Below, piece by piece: positions 7,844-21,276 of a stretch of 64,000 bases of DNA. Positions within the stretch are counted from its first letter, which is position 1. Each line of letters starts with the position of its first letter. The stretch is from contig CAXMMR010000037.1 in assembly GCA_963692975.2 (NCBI GenBank), forward strand, positions 124,001 through 188,000, written 5' to 3'. The notes under the pieces were generated by a model. The model searched no databases, had not been told where the DNA came from, and worked only from the letters and a program-made list of their open reading frames with translations. Made by a program: the position numbers and the translations under genes. Source of the DNA: CAXMMR01 sp963692975 (lineage in GTDB: Bacteria > Pseudomonadota > Alphaproteobacteria > Acetobacterales > Acetobacteraceae).

Positions 7844-9205
7844 ATGTCGGCGACAACGAGCGACAGATCGGTGATGGACCAGGCCGTCCGCCACCTCATC
7901 AGCCAGTACAATCCCCGCGGCAACCGCATCGGCTGGATCATGATGTCGTCGATCCTGGTCGAGGCCTGGGATCTCTACGCGATCTCCTTCGTGCTCGTGT
8001 TCATCAAACAACAATACCATCCGGGCGCGCTCCTGCTCGGTCTTGCCGCCGCGGCGACCCAGGGCGGCGCGATCATTGGCGCTCTCCTGGGCGGCTGGCT
8101 GTCCGACCTGATCGGCCGCCGCGTGATGTTCCTGGCCACCATGATCATGTTCATCATCCTCGCGCTGGTGCAGGCCGTCGTTCCAGGCGTCGTCTGGCTG
8201 GTCGTCGTGCGTTTCGTCCTGGGGCTTCCGCTCGGCAGCGACATCTCCACCAGCTACGCCTACATCATGGAATCCCTGCCCAAGAACGTCCGCGAGCTGG
8301 TCGGCAGCCGCTGGCAGTTCATGTTCGCCGTGGGCGAGGTCATGTCGATCGTGGTGGTGTCGCTCTTCATGCTCACCGCATTGCCGCATCCGATCGTCTG
8401 GCGCGTGACGCTCGCCCTCGGCGCCGTGCCCGCTTTCGTGATCTTGCTGCTGCGACACGATCTTCCCGAGACGGCCGTGTGGCTGGTCAGGCGCGGGCGG
8501 TTCCGGGAAGCCAAGCGCGTCAGCCAAAGCATGTATGGCGACAAGCTCGACATGCTGCCCGACGCGGACGTGCCCGTCGCACACGCGGCCGCCGCCGCCT
8601 TCCTGGCCGACACCCGGCGGGACCCCGTACGCTGGCGCGCCACGCTGTACGGCTGGATCGCCTGCTTCTGCCAGGGCGGCGAGTTCTCGACGTTCGCGTT
8701 CTACCTGCCGGTCCTGTTCCTCTCGGTCGGGGTCTCGTCCCTGCTGGGCACCGACCTGGTGCTGATCCTGCTCTATTCGCTGGCGGCCTTGTCAGGTTGG
8801 ATCGCGCCGCTGCTGCTGCCCCGCCTCGGTCATCGCGGCATCGGCATCGCCGGGTTCGGGATCGTGTTCGTCTCGCTGCTGGCCGCGGCGGCCGCGATCT
8901 TCACGCATCATCCGATCATCCTCCCCTTCGTCGCCGCCACGATGATCTGGGGCCATTACTGGGATTCGTCGAACTGCATGACCATCCCGACCATGGTCGC
9001 CAAACCCGAATATCGCGGCACCGCCAGCGGCTTCGCCTACGTGTTCGTAAAACTGCCGTTCTTCTTCGGCATCTCCCTGTTCCCGATCATCTTCACCTCC
9101 GTCGGGCAGGGTGCGGCGACCTTGCTGGTGGCGGTCTTCCCCTTGGTCGGCGTCCTCTCCGCACTGTTCATCCTGCCCGAGGTCTACGGCTATGATGCCG
9201 ATTAG
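7844..9205 (+). CDS. MFS transporter, sugar-acid/metabolite:H+ symporter type
   Basis: 453 residues with about 12 hydrophobic segments. The major-facilitator loop motif after TM2 is GGWLSDLIGRRVMF, followed by RFVLGLPLGSDI in TM4, a charged central loop near residues 210-260 and a second six-helix half. It lies between the dehydrogenase and KDG kinase genes, so it most likely imports the acid that the operon degrades. The kinase gene overlaps its 3' end by 14 bases, indicating translational coupling. Substrate identity cannot be read from sequence. Confidence 0.9.
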   Translation: MSATTSDRSVMDQAVRHLISQYNPRGNRIGWIMMSSILVEAWDLYAISFVLVFIKQQYHPGALLLGLAAAATQGGAIIGALLGGWLSDLIGRRVMFLATMIMFIILALVQAVVPGVVWLVVVRFVLGLPLGSDISTSYAYIMESLPKNVRELVGSRWQFMFAVGEVMSIVVVSLFMLTALPHPIVWRVTLALGAVPAFVILLLRHDLPETAVWLVRRGRFREAKRVSQSMYGDKLDMLPDADVPVAHAAAAAFLADTRRDPVRWRATLYGWIACFCQGGEFSTFAFYLPVLFLSVGVSSLLGTDLVLILLYSLAALSGWIAPLLLPRLGHRGIGIAGFGIVFVSLLAAAAAIFTHHPIILPFVAATMIWGHYWDSSNCMTIPTMVAKPEYRGTASGFAYVFVKLPFFFGISLFPIIFTSVGQGAATLLVAVFPLVGVLSALFILPEVYGYDAD

Positions 9206-10130
9206 CATCGGTCGTGACGCCAGCGTCGCCTGCATCGGGGAGTGCATGGTGGAGCTGCGGGAGCGGCCCGACGGTCTGCTCCAGCGCAGCTTCGGCGGGG
9301 ACACGCTCAACACCGCGCTCTATCTCGCGCGCCTCGGCGTCGCGGTCGACTACGTGACCGCTCTCGGCGACGACGAGTGGAGCGGCGAGATGATCGAGCT
9401 CTGGCACGCGGAAGGCATCCGCACCGGGCTCGTCCAGCGGCTGGCCGGGCGGTTGCCCGGTCTCTACATCATCCAGACAGACCCGGCTGGCGAGCGGCGC
9501 TTCCTCTACTGGCGCAATAGTGCTGCGGCGCGCCTGCTGTTCGAGCATCTCGACGTCTCGGCACTGGAGCGCTTCGACGTCCTCTATCTGTCCGGCATCA
9601 GCCTGTCGCTCTACGCCGAGGCCGGGCGCCGCATCCTGTTCGAGGCACTGGCCCGCGCCCGCGCCCGCGCGGCGCACATCGTCTTTGACACCAATTTCCG
9701 CGCCCGCGGATGGCCGGACCTCGACCTGGCGCGGACGATTTATGCGCGCATGCTCGAACACGCCGACCTCGTGCTCGCCTCCGTCGAAGACCTCGTCCTG
9801 CTCTACGGAGATGTCGCGCTCGGAGAGGCCGCGATCCTGCGGCATGCGCCGCAGGCGGAGACCGTGCTGAAGCTCGCGCACCCCGCGTCGCGCGTCCGTC
9901 ACGCGGGCGGCGAGGTCATCGTGCAGGCGGAGCCGATCGGGCGCGTGGTCGACACCACGGCGGCCGGCGACAGTTTCGCCGCGGCCTACCTCGCAGCCCG
10001 TCTGCGTGGCGCCCACCCGCAGGCGGCCGCGCGGGCCGGCCACGACCTCGCAGGCCTCGTCGTCGGCCATCCGGGCGCCATCATGCCGCGCGCCGTCATG
10101 CCGACCGGACCGATCGAGGAGAAGACATGA
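9192..10130 (+). CDS. kdgK: 2-keto-3-deoxygluconate kinase (PfkB family)
   Basis: A PfkB-family carbohydrate kinase of about 312 residues. Features are the N-terminal ACIGECMVEL and FGGDTLNTALYLARLG (sugar binding), the middle FDTNFRARGW, and the C-terminal anion-hole/catalytic motif DTTAAGDSFAAAYLA with the Asp base. The FGGD..N and DTTAAGDSF pattern fits KDG kinase, which makes KDPG for the adjacent aldolase. Start ATG 9192 (or 9195) overlaps the end of the transporter gene. Its TGA overlaps the next ATG (ATGA), so kinase and aldolase are coupled. The KDG assignment rests on family pattern plus the aldolase neighbour. Confidence 0.88.
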   Translation: MMPISIGRDASVACIGECMVELRERPDGLLQRSFGGDTLNTALYLARLGVAVDYVTALGDDEWSGEMIELWHAEGIRTGLVQRLAGRLPGLYIIQTDPAGERRFLYWRNSAAARLLFEHLDVSALERFDVLYLSGISLSLYAEAGRRILFEALARARARAAHIVFDTNFRARGWPDLDLARTIYARMLEHADLVLASVEDLVLLYGDVALGEAAILRHAPQAETVLKLAHPASRVRHAGGEVIVQAEPIGRVVDTTAAGDSFAAAYLAARLRGAHPQAAARAGHDLAGLVVGHPGAIMPRAVMPTGPIEEKT

Positions 10131-10768
10131 CCCGTTCCGAGCACCTCGACGCTGTGCTGGCAATCGGCCGCGTCATCCCAGTCATCACCCTGCAGCGCCT
10201 CGACGACGCGGTGCCCCTGGCCCGGGCGCTGGTGGACGGGGGCATCCGGCTGCTCGAGATCACGTTGCGCACCCCGTGCGGTCTCGCGGGCGCCGAGGCG
10301 ATCATGCATGCGGTGCCCGATGCAGTCGTCGGCGTGGGCACGGTGTTGACGCCGAAGGATCTGGACCGCGCCATCGCGATCGGGGCTCGCTTCGCACTGA
10401 GCCCCGGAGCCACACCGGCGCTGCTGGAGGCCGCCGCCGCCGCGCCGATGCCGTTTCTGCCGGGCGTTGCGACCGCGTCGGAGCTCATGCAGGCGATGGA
10501 CGCGGGCTTTTCCACCGTGAAGTTCTTTCCCGCGACGGCAGCGGGAGGTCTCGCTGCTCTCAACGCGCTCGCAGCGCCGTTTCCAACCGCCAGGTTCTGT
10601 CCGACCGGCGGAATCGCCGAAGGCAACGTGGCTGACTGGCTCTCGCAGCCCAACGTCGCCGCGATAGGCGGATCATGGCTGACGCCGGCACGTGAGGTTC
10701 TTGCCGCCAACTGGGACGCGATCCGCGATCGAGCCGCCGGCGTCAGACACCTCGTCGGCCCTCGATAA
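10127..10768 (+). CDS. eda: 2-dehydro-3-deoxyphosphogluconate (KDPG) aldolase
   Basis: 213 residues of the class I KDPG/KHG aldolase family, which splits KDPG to pyruvate and glyceraldehyde-3-phosphate. Visible are LLEITLRTP (Glu near residue 44), VGVGTVLTP, FALSPGATP, FLPGVATASE and the Schiff-base lysine in STVKFFPA, then FCPTGGI. The ATG overlaps the kdgK stop by four bases. With KDG kinase directly upstream, the locus enters the lower Entner-Doudoroff branch from a deoxy keto acid. Confidence 0.92.
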   Translation: MTRSEHLDAVLAIGRVIPVITLQRLDDAVPLARALVDGGIRLLEITLRTPCGLAGAEAIMHAVPDAVVGVGTVLTPKDLDRAIAIGARFALSPGATPALLEAAAAAPMPFLPGVATASELMQAMDAGFSTVKFFPATAAGGLAALNALAAPFPTARFCPTGGIAEGNVADWLSQPNVAAIGGSWLTPAREVLAANWDAIRDRAAGVRHLVGPR

Positions 10769-10784
10769 CGTAAGCGCCGCGACG

Positions 10785-11090
10785 ATGCCCCGCTCCCCTG
10801 CTTCCGAACTGGCGCCTCTCATCAAGCTCCTGCAGGCAGGTGTCCCGCCCGAGCGCGCCGCCAATGAACTTTCTCGCGTTCTGACGATCTGGACGTCTGA
10901 ACTCGAGCACGACGGCGAGCAGCTGCAGGAGCGGCTATCCGGCTTGGCCGAGCAGATGATGACCGGCATCGAGGAATTGCACGAGGGCATCTCGGAGGCT
11001 AGCGATAAAGGCAAACCTACGCTGCGGCGAATACTGGTGACGCATGAGGCCGTGCTGCACGGAGTGCGGAAGGCGCAGAAGGCGGAGTAG
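10785..11090 (+). CDS. Hypothetical protein, about 101 residues
   Basis: The short gene starts at ATG 10785, 16 bases after eda. The sequence is acidic and largely helical (LIKLLQAGVPPERAANELSRVL, then EQLQERLSGLAEQMMTGIEELHEGI) and ends in KAQKAE. No family is recognised. It could be co-transcribed with the sugar-acid operon. The composition is protein-like and it does not lie opposite another gene. Confidence 0.5.
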   Translation: MPRSPASELAPLIKLLQAGVPPERAANELSRVLTIWTSELEHDGEQLQERLSGLAEQMMTGIEELHEGISEASDKGKPTLRRILVTHEAVLHGVRKAQKAE

Positions 11091-11423
11091 GCATCTCACA
11101 GCGCCGCCGGGAGGCAGCCGCAGCAAGCGACGCCAAGCAGACCTAGCTCGCGCCCGATGTGATGTCCGGCTTCGGCCGGGAGCGGCGGGTCCGCTTTGAG
11201 GTCATTCTAGGAAAAGCGGATATCGCGCGCGGGTGGATAGGGCGTCGGTTGCAGGCATCCGACCGGGTCAGTTTCGTCATAACCCCACTCACGTTGGAGG
11301 AAAGGCCACGTCGTCTCATAGCCTCGGTTTGTCGGAGTGTTGAGTGTTCGTTAACCGAATAGCGCCATTCTGAGCCCATGCACCCGGATCGTTCACGCGA
11401 CCGGTCCTCCTTCGTCTGGAGAC
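11091..11423. other. 333-bp intergenic stretch without a supported gene
   Basis: A 67-codon frame at 11159-11362 exists but has no recognised features and no clear ribosome-binding site. The stretch presumably holds the promoter of the GGDEF sensor gene. No strong palindrome or terminator was seen. Confidence 0.4.
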
Positions 11424-14369
<2,946 letters not shown>

Positions 14370-14504
14370 GGGCGGGCGCAACGTTCACTCGATCTGCAGG
14401 GCGGCGGGAGATCTCTGCCAGGCAGGTTCGATCGATCGGCGCGCGCAGACCGTGCTTCATGCACTGCTCGTCACCTGTCCTCGTCAGCGCCAGCCGACGG
14501 GCGA

Positions 14505-14894
14505 TTAGTCCGACAACACGGCCGTCGCCTCGATCTCGACGAGCGCCAGGCGCTCGACCAGCCGCGACACGCCGATCACGGACATGGCGGGGAAGTGCCT
14601 GCCCATGACGGCTCGGTAGGCCTGGCCGATGGCGGGACGCTGAGCTGCATAGTCGCTGATGTCGACAACGAACCAGGTGAGCCGAACGATCGAGGATGGC
14701 GGCGCGCCGGCGACCGCCAGCACGTCGACGATGTTATGCAACGCCTGGCCGACCTGCGCGGCAAGCCCCTCGGCGAAGCGGCCGTCGGCGTCCCACCCGA
14801 TCTGACCACCGATGAAGATGCTCTCGCCCCGCGCCGCTACGCCGTTGGCGTAGCCGTTCGGTTCCGGCCAACCCAGGGGCTGTAGAACACGCAA
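14505..14894 (-). CDS. RidA family enamine/imine deaminase
   Basis: RidA (YjgF) proteins hydrolyse reactive enamines and imines. The conserved core is GWPEPNGYANGVAARG, FIGGQIGWDADGRF, a central LHNIVDVLAVAGAPPSSIVRLTW, and a C-terminal HFPAMSVIGVSRLVERLALVEIEATAVL, which carries the Arg of the carboxylate-binding site. The likely start is TTG at 14894 (LRVLQPLGWPEP, the usual N-terminus of this subfamily) with a purine-rich GAAGGCGGGG just upstream; there is no ATG nearby in frame. It is the last gene of the operon with the anthraniloyl-CoA monooxygenase, so its likely job is to hydrolyse the enamine made by that enzyme. Confidence 0.85.
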   Translation of the reverse strand: MRVLQPLGWPEPNGYANGVAARGESIFIGGQIGWDADGRFAEGLAAQVGQALHNIVDVLAVAGAPPSSIVRLTWFVVDISDYAAQRPAIGQAYRAVMGRHFPAMSVIGVSRLVERLALVEIEATAVLSD

Positions 14895-14967
14895 CGATCC
14901 TACCCCGCCTTCAACATTTCGCGGCCGATGATCATTCGCGGGCCACTCATTGTTTTCTGGTGTGACA

Positions 14968-15759
14968 TCAATCACCCTGGAAAGCCGGGTTGCGTTTGGC
15001 GGCGAACGCCTCGAAGGCGCGGCCAAAATCCTGCGTGGCCATGCAGATCGCCTGCGCCTGCGCCTCCGCCTCGATGGCGGTATCGACATCCATCGACCAC
15101 TCGCGGTGCAGCATGGTCTTGGTGATGCCGTGCGCGAAGGTGGGGCCCTGCGCCAGCTCGGCGGCGACCGCCTGCGCGTGGGCCAGCACGGCGCCCGGCT
15201 CGCGCAGCTCGTTGTAAAATCCCCAGGCCGCGCCCTCCTCGCCGCTCATGCTGCGTCCGGTGAACAGCAGCTCGCTCGCGCGTCCCTGGCCGATCAGCCG
15301 CGGCAGGATGGCGCAGGCGCCCATGTCGCAGCCCGCCAGCCCGACCCGGGTGAACAGGAAGGCGGTGCGGCTTGCCGGCGAGGCGTAGCGCAGGTCGGAC
15401 GCCATGGCGAGGATCGCTCCGGCGCCGGCGCAAACGCCCTCCACCGCGGCCAGCACCGGCTGCGGGCAGGCGCGCATCGCGCGGACGAGGTCGCCGGTCA
15501 GCCGGGTGAACGCCAGGAGCTCCGGCATGCGCATCCGGGTGAGCGGCTCGATGATCTCGAACACGTCGCCTCCGGAGCAAAAATTGCCGCCCGACCCGGT
15601 CAGCACCACCGCCTTGACCGAGGGGCTCTGCGGCAGCGCCCGGAACAGGTCGCGCAGCTCCGCATAGCTGTCGAAGGTGAGCGGGTTCTTCCGCTCCGGG
15701 CGGTTCAGCGTCAGGGTCGCGACCGCGCCTTCCTCCCAGAGAAAATGCGCCGGCGTCAC
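14968..15759 (-). CDS. Enoyl-CoA hydratase/isomerase family protein
   Basis: About 263 residues of the crotonase fold. Features include LNRPERKNPLTFDSYAEL, the oxyanion-hole segment GNFCSGGDVFE, and VEGVCAGAGAILAMASDLRYA with the second backbone NH. The C-terminal half includes FLFTRVGLAGCDMGACAILPRLIG. Start GTG 15759 overlaps the stop of the SDR gene (ATGTGA), implying coupling. In anthraniloyl-CoA pathways a crotonase-family enzyme acts on the dearomatised ring CoA thioester, by hydration or ring cleavage; that role here is inferred from context. Confidence 0.88.
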   Translation of the reverse strand: MTPAHFLWEEGAVATLTLNRPERKNPLTFDSYAELRDLFRALPQSPSVKAVVLTGSGGNFCSGGDVFEIIEPLTRMRMPELLAFTRLTGDLVRAMRACPQPVLAAVEGVCAGAGAILAMASDLRYASPASRTAFLFTRVGLAGCDMGACAILPRLIGQGRASELLFTGRSMSGEEGAAWGFYNELREPGAVLAHAQAVAAELAQGPTFAHGITKTMLHREWSMDVDTAIEAEAQAQAICMATQDFGRAFEAFAAKRNPAFQGD

Positions 15760-16479
15760 ATGACCTCTCCGCCGGCGATCACCAGGGACTGCCCGGTGAC
15801 GCCGGCCGCCTCGTCGCCGCATAGATAGAGCACCGCGGCGGCGATCTCGCCGGGCTGGACGAGCCGGCCCTGTGGATTGGTCAGGGCCAGCATTGCGCGG
15901 GCGTCGCCGGCGGACCGCCCGGTCTTCGCCCCGATCAGGGCGGCGGCCCGGTCCACCATCGCGGTGTCGGTGAAGCCGGGACAGACGGCGTTGACCGTGA
16001 CGCCGCTACGCGCGGTCTCGAGCGCCAGCGCCCGGGTCAGGCCGACGAGCCCGTGCTTGGCGGCGCAATAGGCGGCGGTGTAGGCGTAGCCCTTCAGCCC
16101 CGCGGTGCTGGCGACCGAGACGATCCGTCCCCAACCCTGCCGCAGCAGCCGCGGCAGCACCGCCTGCATGGCGGTGAAGCAAGCGGTGAGATTGGTGGCG
16201 AGCATGCCGTCCCAGTCAGCGCGGCCGTGCTGGCCGAACGGCGCGGACACGGCCGCACCCGCGTTGTTGACCAGGATGTCGAACGGCCCGAGCTTGTCGA
16301 TCGCGGCGCGCAGGGCGTCGGCGTCGGTCACGTCGGCCGTCGCGTGGTGGAACCCGGTTGCCGCCAGCGCCTCCGCGTCCCGCCCGACCACCGCGACCTG
16401 GACGCCGGCTTCGGCCAGCCGGTCGGCGATGGCGCGGCCGATGCCCTTGGCGCCGCCGGTGACCAGGGCGGTCCTGCCC

Positions 16480-16490
<11 letters not shown>
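15756..16490 (-). CDS. Short-chain dehydrogenase/reductase
   Basis: 244 residues. The Rossmann motif TGGAKGIG is near residue 11, followed by NNAG, the catalytic Ser in SVASTAG, and YCAAK (Tyr and Lys), with VNAVCPGFTDTAMV after it. It starts at GTG 16490, overlapping the end of the monooxygenase gene. Placed between the monooxygenase and the hydratase, it likely oxidises or reduces the alicyclic CoA intermediate. 3-hydroxyacyl-CoA dehydrogenase type activity is plausible but not shown. Confidence 0.9.
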
Positions 16491-18747
<2,257 letters not shown>

Positions 18748-18776
18748 GCGAACTCTCCTGGCGGCGATATGCGGCC

Positions 18777-19559
18777 TTAAGGCGACGCCACCAGGGCCAG
18801 CACCCGACAGGGACTGCCGGAGCCGGCCTCGATTTTCAACGGCGGGGTGATCAGCACGCTGCCCACGGGCGGCAACTGATCCAGGTTGGTCAGGCTCGCC
18901 AGGCCGAACTTGCCCGCGCCATGCATCAGGGTGTGGCACGGAAACGGCGGGTCAAAGCCGGAGGCCTGGCCGGCGTCGGTGCCGACGCACTCGGTGCCGA
19001 AGCCGGCGACGTCCCGCGCCTCCACCAGGAAGCGCACGCACTCGGTGTCCGGCCCGGGGGTCACCGGCCCCGTCGGCCCGATGTTGAGGAAGGCCTCCGC
19101 GGGCCGGCGCGACCAGCCGCTGCGCAACAACACCCAGGCGCCGGCGGCGATCCGCCCGTGCGCCGCCTCCCACTGCTCCACCCGACCTCGCGTCAGCAGG
19201 TATCCCGGGTCTGCCTGGCTCTCCACCTCCACGTCGATCACCACCGCGGGCGCGACCAGCCGGGCTGCGGGGATTCTGTCGGTGCTGCTGTCCGGCCGCG
19301 AGCGCCCCGTCACCCAGTGCACGGGCGCATCGAAATGGGTGCCGGTATGCTCGCCGAGGCTGATGTCGTTCCAATACCAGGCCGGACCGGCGTCGTCATA
19401 ATGCGAGAGGCGGCGCATGCTGAACGGCGAGGATTGCGCGAACGGCGGCGGCAGGCCGATCACCGGGGTCTGCGGGGACAGCGTCTGGCTCAGATCGACC
19501 ACGCGCACCTGGCCCGACGCGAGATCGGCGACCAGGGCGGCAAGCAGGTGCGACGACAT
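18777..19559 (-). CDS. Cyclase family metal hydrolase, isatin hydrolase / kynurenine formamidase-like
   Basis: About 260 residues with the cyclase-family metal motif HTGTHFDAPVHW (near residue 75) and a C-terminal HTLMHGAGKFGLASLTNLDQLPP. Members include kynurenine formamidase (about 210 residues) and isatin hydrolase (about 260 residues); the length favours the isatin hydrolase type. Either would deliver anthranilate or its precursor to the adjacent anthraniloyl-CoA pathway. Start ATG 19559 has GGAG six bases upstream. It is first in the minus-strand operon that continues through the monooxygenase to RidA. Confidence 0.82.
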   Translation of the reverse strand: MSSHLLAALVADLASGQVRVVDLSQTLSPQTPVIGLPPPFAQSSPFSMRRLSHYDDAGPAWYWNDISLGEHTGTHFDAPVHWVTGRSRPDSSTDRIPAARLVAPAVVIDVEVESQADPGYLLTRGRVEQWEAAHGRIAAGAWVLLRSGWSRRPAEAFLNIGPTGPVTPGPDTECVRFLVEARDVAGFGTECVGTDAGQASGFDPPFPCHTLMHGAGKFGLASLTNLDQLPPVGSVLITPPLKIEAGSGSPCRVLALVASP

Positions 19560-19619
19560 AGGCATCTCCGGCAACGCTGCCGCAGCTTGGACCGAGATAG
19601 TTCAGACGTGAAGTAATTT

Positions 19620-19637
19620 CTTGCGACGCCACGCAAG
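19620..19637. promoter_or_regulatory. Inverted repeat between cyclase and MarR genes
   Basis: A perfect 6-bp inverted repeat CTTGCG-N6-CGCAAG lies in the 120-bp gap upstream of the cyclase gene and just downstream of the MarR gene. It could be a MarR operator for the catabolic operon or part of a terminator. No T-run is evident on the minus strand, which favours an operator. Confidence 0.35.
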
Positions 19638-19679
19638 TTTGAGCCGTATCAGCTCAACGGTCTCGCAGCAGTCAGCCTC

Positions 19680-20207
19680 TCAGCCGATCATCCTGCCGGA
19701 GGCGCCATACGGCTGCTCCGCGCTGCGCACCGACTGCTTGAGCTTGCCGAGCAGCTCGAGCAGCTGCCGCATCTCCGAACGCGACAGCCCCTCCGTCATC
19801 TCGTCGATCCACGAGCGATGCACCGGGACCATCGCCGCGAACAGGTCCTCGCCGGACGGCGTCATGCGGATCACCGTGCTGCGCCGGTCGGTCGGGTGGA
19901 CGGCCCGCGCCACCAGCCCCTCCTTCTGCATCGAGTCGACCAAGCCGGTCACGTTGCCGCTGGTGACCATCAGGCGGCTGGACAGCTCCCCCATGGTCAG
20001 CGCGTTGCCGGCGGAGTGCAGTTGCGACAGCACGTCGAAGCGCGGCAGGGTGGTGTCGAAGTCTCGGCGAAACTGGGCCCGGATGCGCCGCTCGATCAGT
20101 TGGGTGCAGGTGAGCAGCCGAAGCCAGACGCGGATTTGCAGCTTCTCCGCTTTGGCCAGCGTCGTCTCGCGATCAAGCGGTATGGCCGAAACATCGTCAG
20201 GTGCCAT
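19680..20207 (-). CDS. MarR family transcriptional regulator
   Basis: 175 residues with the MarR winged-helix layout: helices near residues 28-48, then LPRFDVLSQLHSAGNALTMGELSSRL, the recognition region VTSGNVTGLVDSMQKEGLVARA, and the wing HPTDRRSTVIRMTPSGEDL (the DxR motif). MarR proteins usually repress nearby aromatic catabolism genes and are released by an aromatic or CoA-thioester ligand. It sits between the catabolic operon and the transporter operon, on the same strand as both. Candidate sites are the repeats at 19620 and 20318 and the 20-bp motifs at 25665 and 32942. Confidence 0.9.
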   Translation of the reverse strand: MAPDDVSAIPLDRETTLAKAEKLQIRVWLRLLTCTQLIERRIRAQFRRDFDTTLPRFDVLSQLHSAGNALTMGELSSRLMVTSGNVTGLVDSMQKEGLVARAVHPTDRRSTVIRMTPSGEDLFAAMVPVHRSWIDEMTEGLSRSEMRQLLELLGKLKQSVRSAEQPYGASGRMIG

Positions 20208-20317
20208 CGTTGCGTCCTCGCGCGGCGTGTCGCTGCGCTTGCAGACGAGCCTGGATGCCGCGGCAAAGCTGCATGGCCGACATGCGCGGCCATTTCAAGT
20301 GTCGAATTCGCCAGATC

Positions 20318-20338
20318 GGTTCCACTGGAAGTGGAACC
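20318..20338. promoter_or_regulatory. Perfect 21-bp palindrome upstream of MarR
   Basis: GGTTCCACT-N3-AGTGGAACC is a 9-bp perfect inverted repeat about 110 bp upstream of the MarR start and 75 bp downstream of the transporter operon. It could be an autoregulatory operator or a terminator hairpin for the transporter operon; no clear T-tract follows on the minus strand. A GATTTGTTG sequence at 20345-20353 matches part of the shared motif at 25665. Confidence 0.4.
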
Positions 20339-20412
20339 TCTTTAGATTTGTTGAGCGAACTGATCTCGTCAGCCTAGGATCGTTTGTCGATCGCAGTTAG
20401 GCTGATATGTCG

Positions 20413-21276
20413 CTAAGCCATGCGCCTGGCGCGCCCCTCGGCGCTGGCTTCGGGCACGAGCCAGTGCGGGTCCGGCACCGGCAGCGGGATCGCGTCGATC
20501 AACTCTCTCGTGTAGGCGGCTTGCGGGCGGACCAGCACCGCCTCGCACGCGCCCTGTTCGACGACCTCGCCGCGCCGCAGCACGATCACGCGATGGCAGA
20601 CCGCCCGGATCACCGACAGGTCATGGCTGATGAACGCCATCGCGAGCCCCATGTCGCGGCTGATCTCGCCGATCAGGCGGAGCACCTGCGCCTGGGTCGA
20701 GACGTCGAGCCCGGAGACGATCTCGTCGGCGACGACGAAGTCCGGCCGCAGCAGGATGGCGCGCGCAATGCCGACGCGCTGGCGCTGGCCGCCGGAGAGC
20801 TCGTGCGGGTAGCGCCTTAGCACCGCCGGCGGCAGGTCCACCCGCTCCAGTATTGCGTTGATTCGCCGCACCGCCTCGGCGCGCGCCTGCTGCGGCTCGT
20901 GCAGCCGCAATGGCGCCGCCAGCGTCCGGCCGATGGTGCGGCGCGGGTTGAGCGAGGACATCGGGTCCTGGAAAATGAGCTGCATGCGCCGCCGCAGGGG
21001 CCGGATCGCCGCCTCGGCGAGGCCGCTGATCTCGGCGCCGTCGAACCGGATCGAGCCCGAAGCCGGCCGCACCAAACCCAGCAGGGCCCTGCCGAGCGTG
21101 GTCTTGCCGGAGCCCGACTCGCCGACGATGCCGACCATTTCGCCGCGGCCGATCGACAGCGACACGCCGTGCAGCACCGGCGCCGCAGGCCTGCGGCCGC
21201 CGAACAGCGTGCGGCCGCCGCGATAGCCGACGACGAGGTCCCGCACCTCCAACAGCGGTCGCGCTGGCTCAGCCAT
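20413..21276 (-). CDS. Peptide/nickel-type ABC transporter ATP-binding protein (DppF/OppF-like)
   Basis: 287 residues. Walker A is GESGSGKTT, the ABC signature is LSGGQRQRVGIARAI, Walker B is FVVADEIVSGLD, and the H-loop is FISHDLSVIR. The Walker B glutamate is kept (ADE). The C-terminal extension (PVPDPHWLVPEAS) is typical of DppF/OppF subunits. It is the last gene of a five-gene minus-strand transporter operon, overlapping the preceding ATPase gene by eight bases. Confidence 0.93.
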   Translation of the reverse strand: MAEPARPLLEVRDLVVGYRGGRTLFGGRRPAAPVLHGVSLSIGRGEMVGIVGESGSGKTTLGRALLGLVRPASGSIRFDGAEISGLAEAAIRPLRRRMQLIFQDPMSSLNPRRTIGRTLAAPLRLHEPQQARAEAVRRINAILERVDLPPAVLRRYPHELSGGQRQRVGIARAILLRPDFVVADEIVSGLDVSTQAQVLRLIGEISRDMGLAMAFISHDLSVIRAVCHRVIVLRRGEVVEQGACEAVLVRPQAAYTRELIDAIPLPVPDPHWLVPEASAEGRARRMA

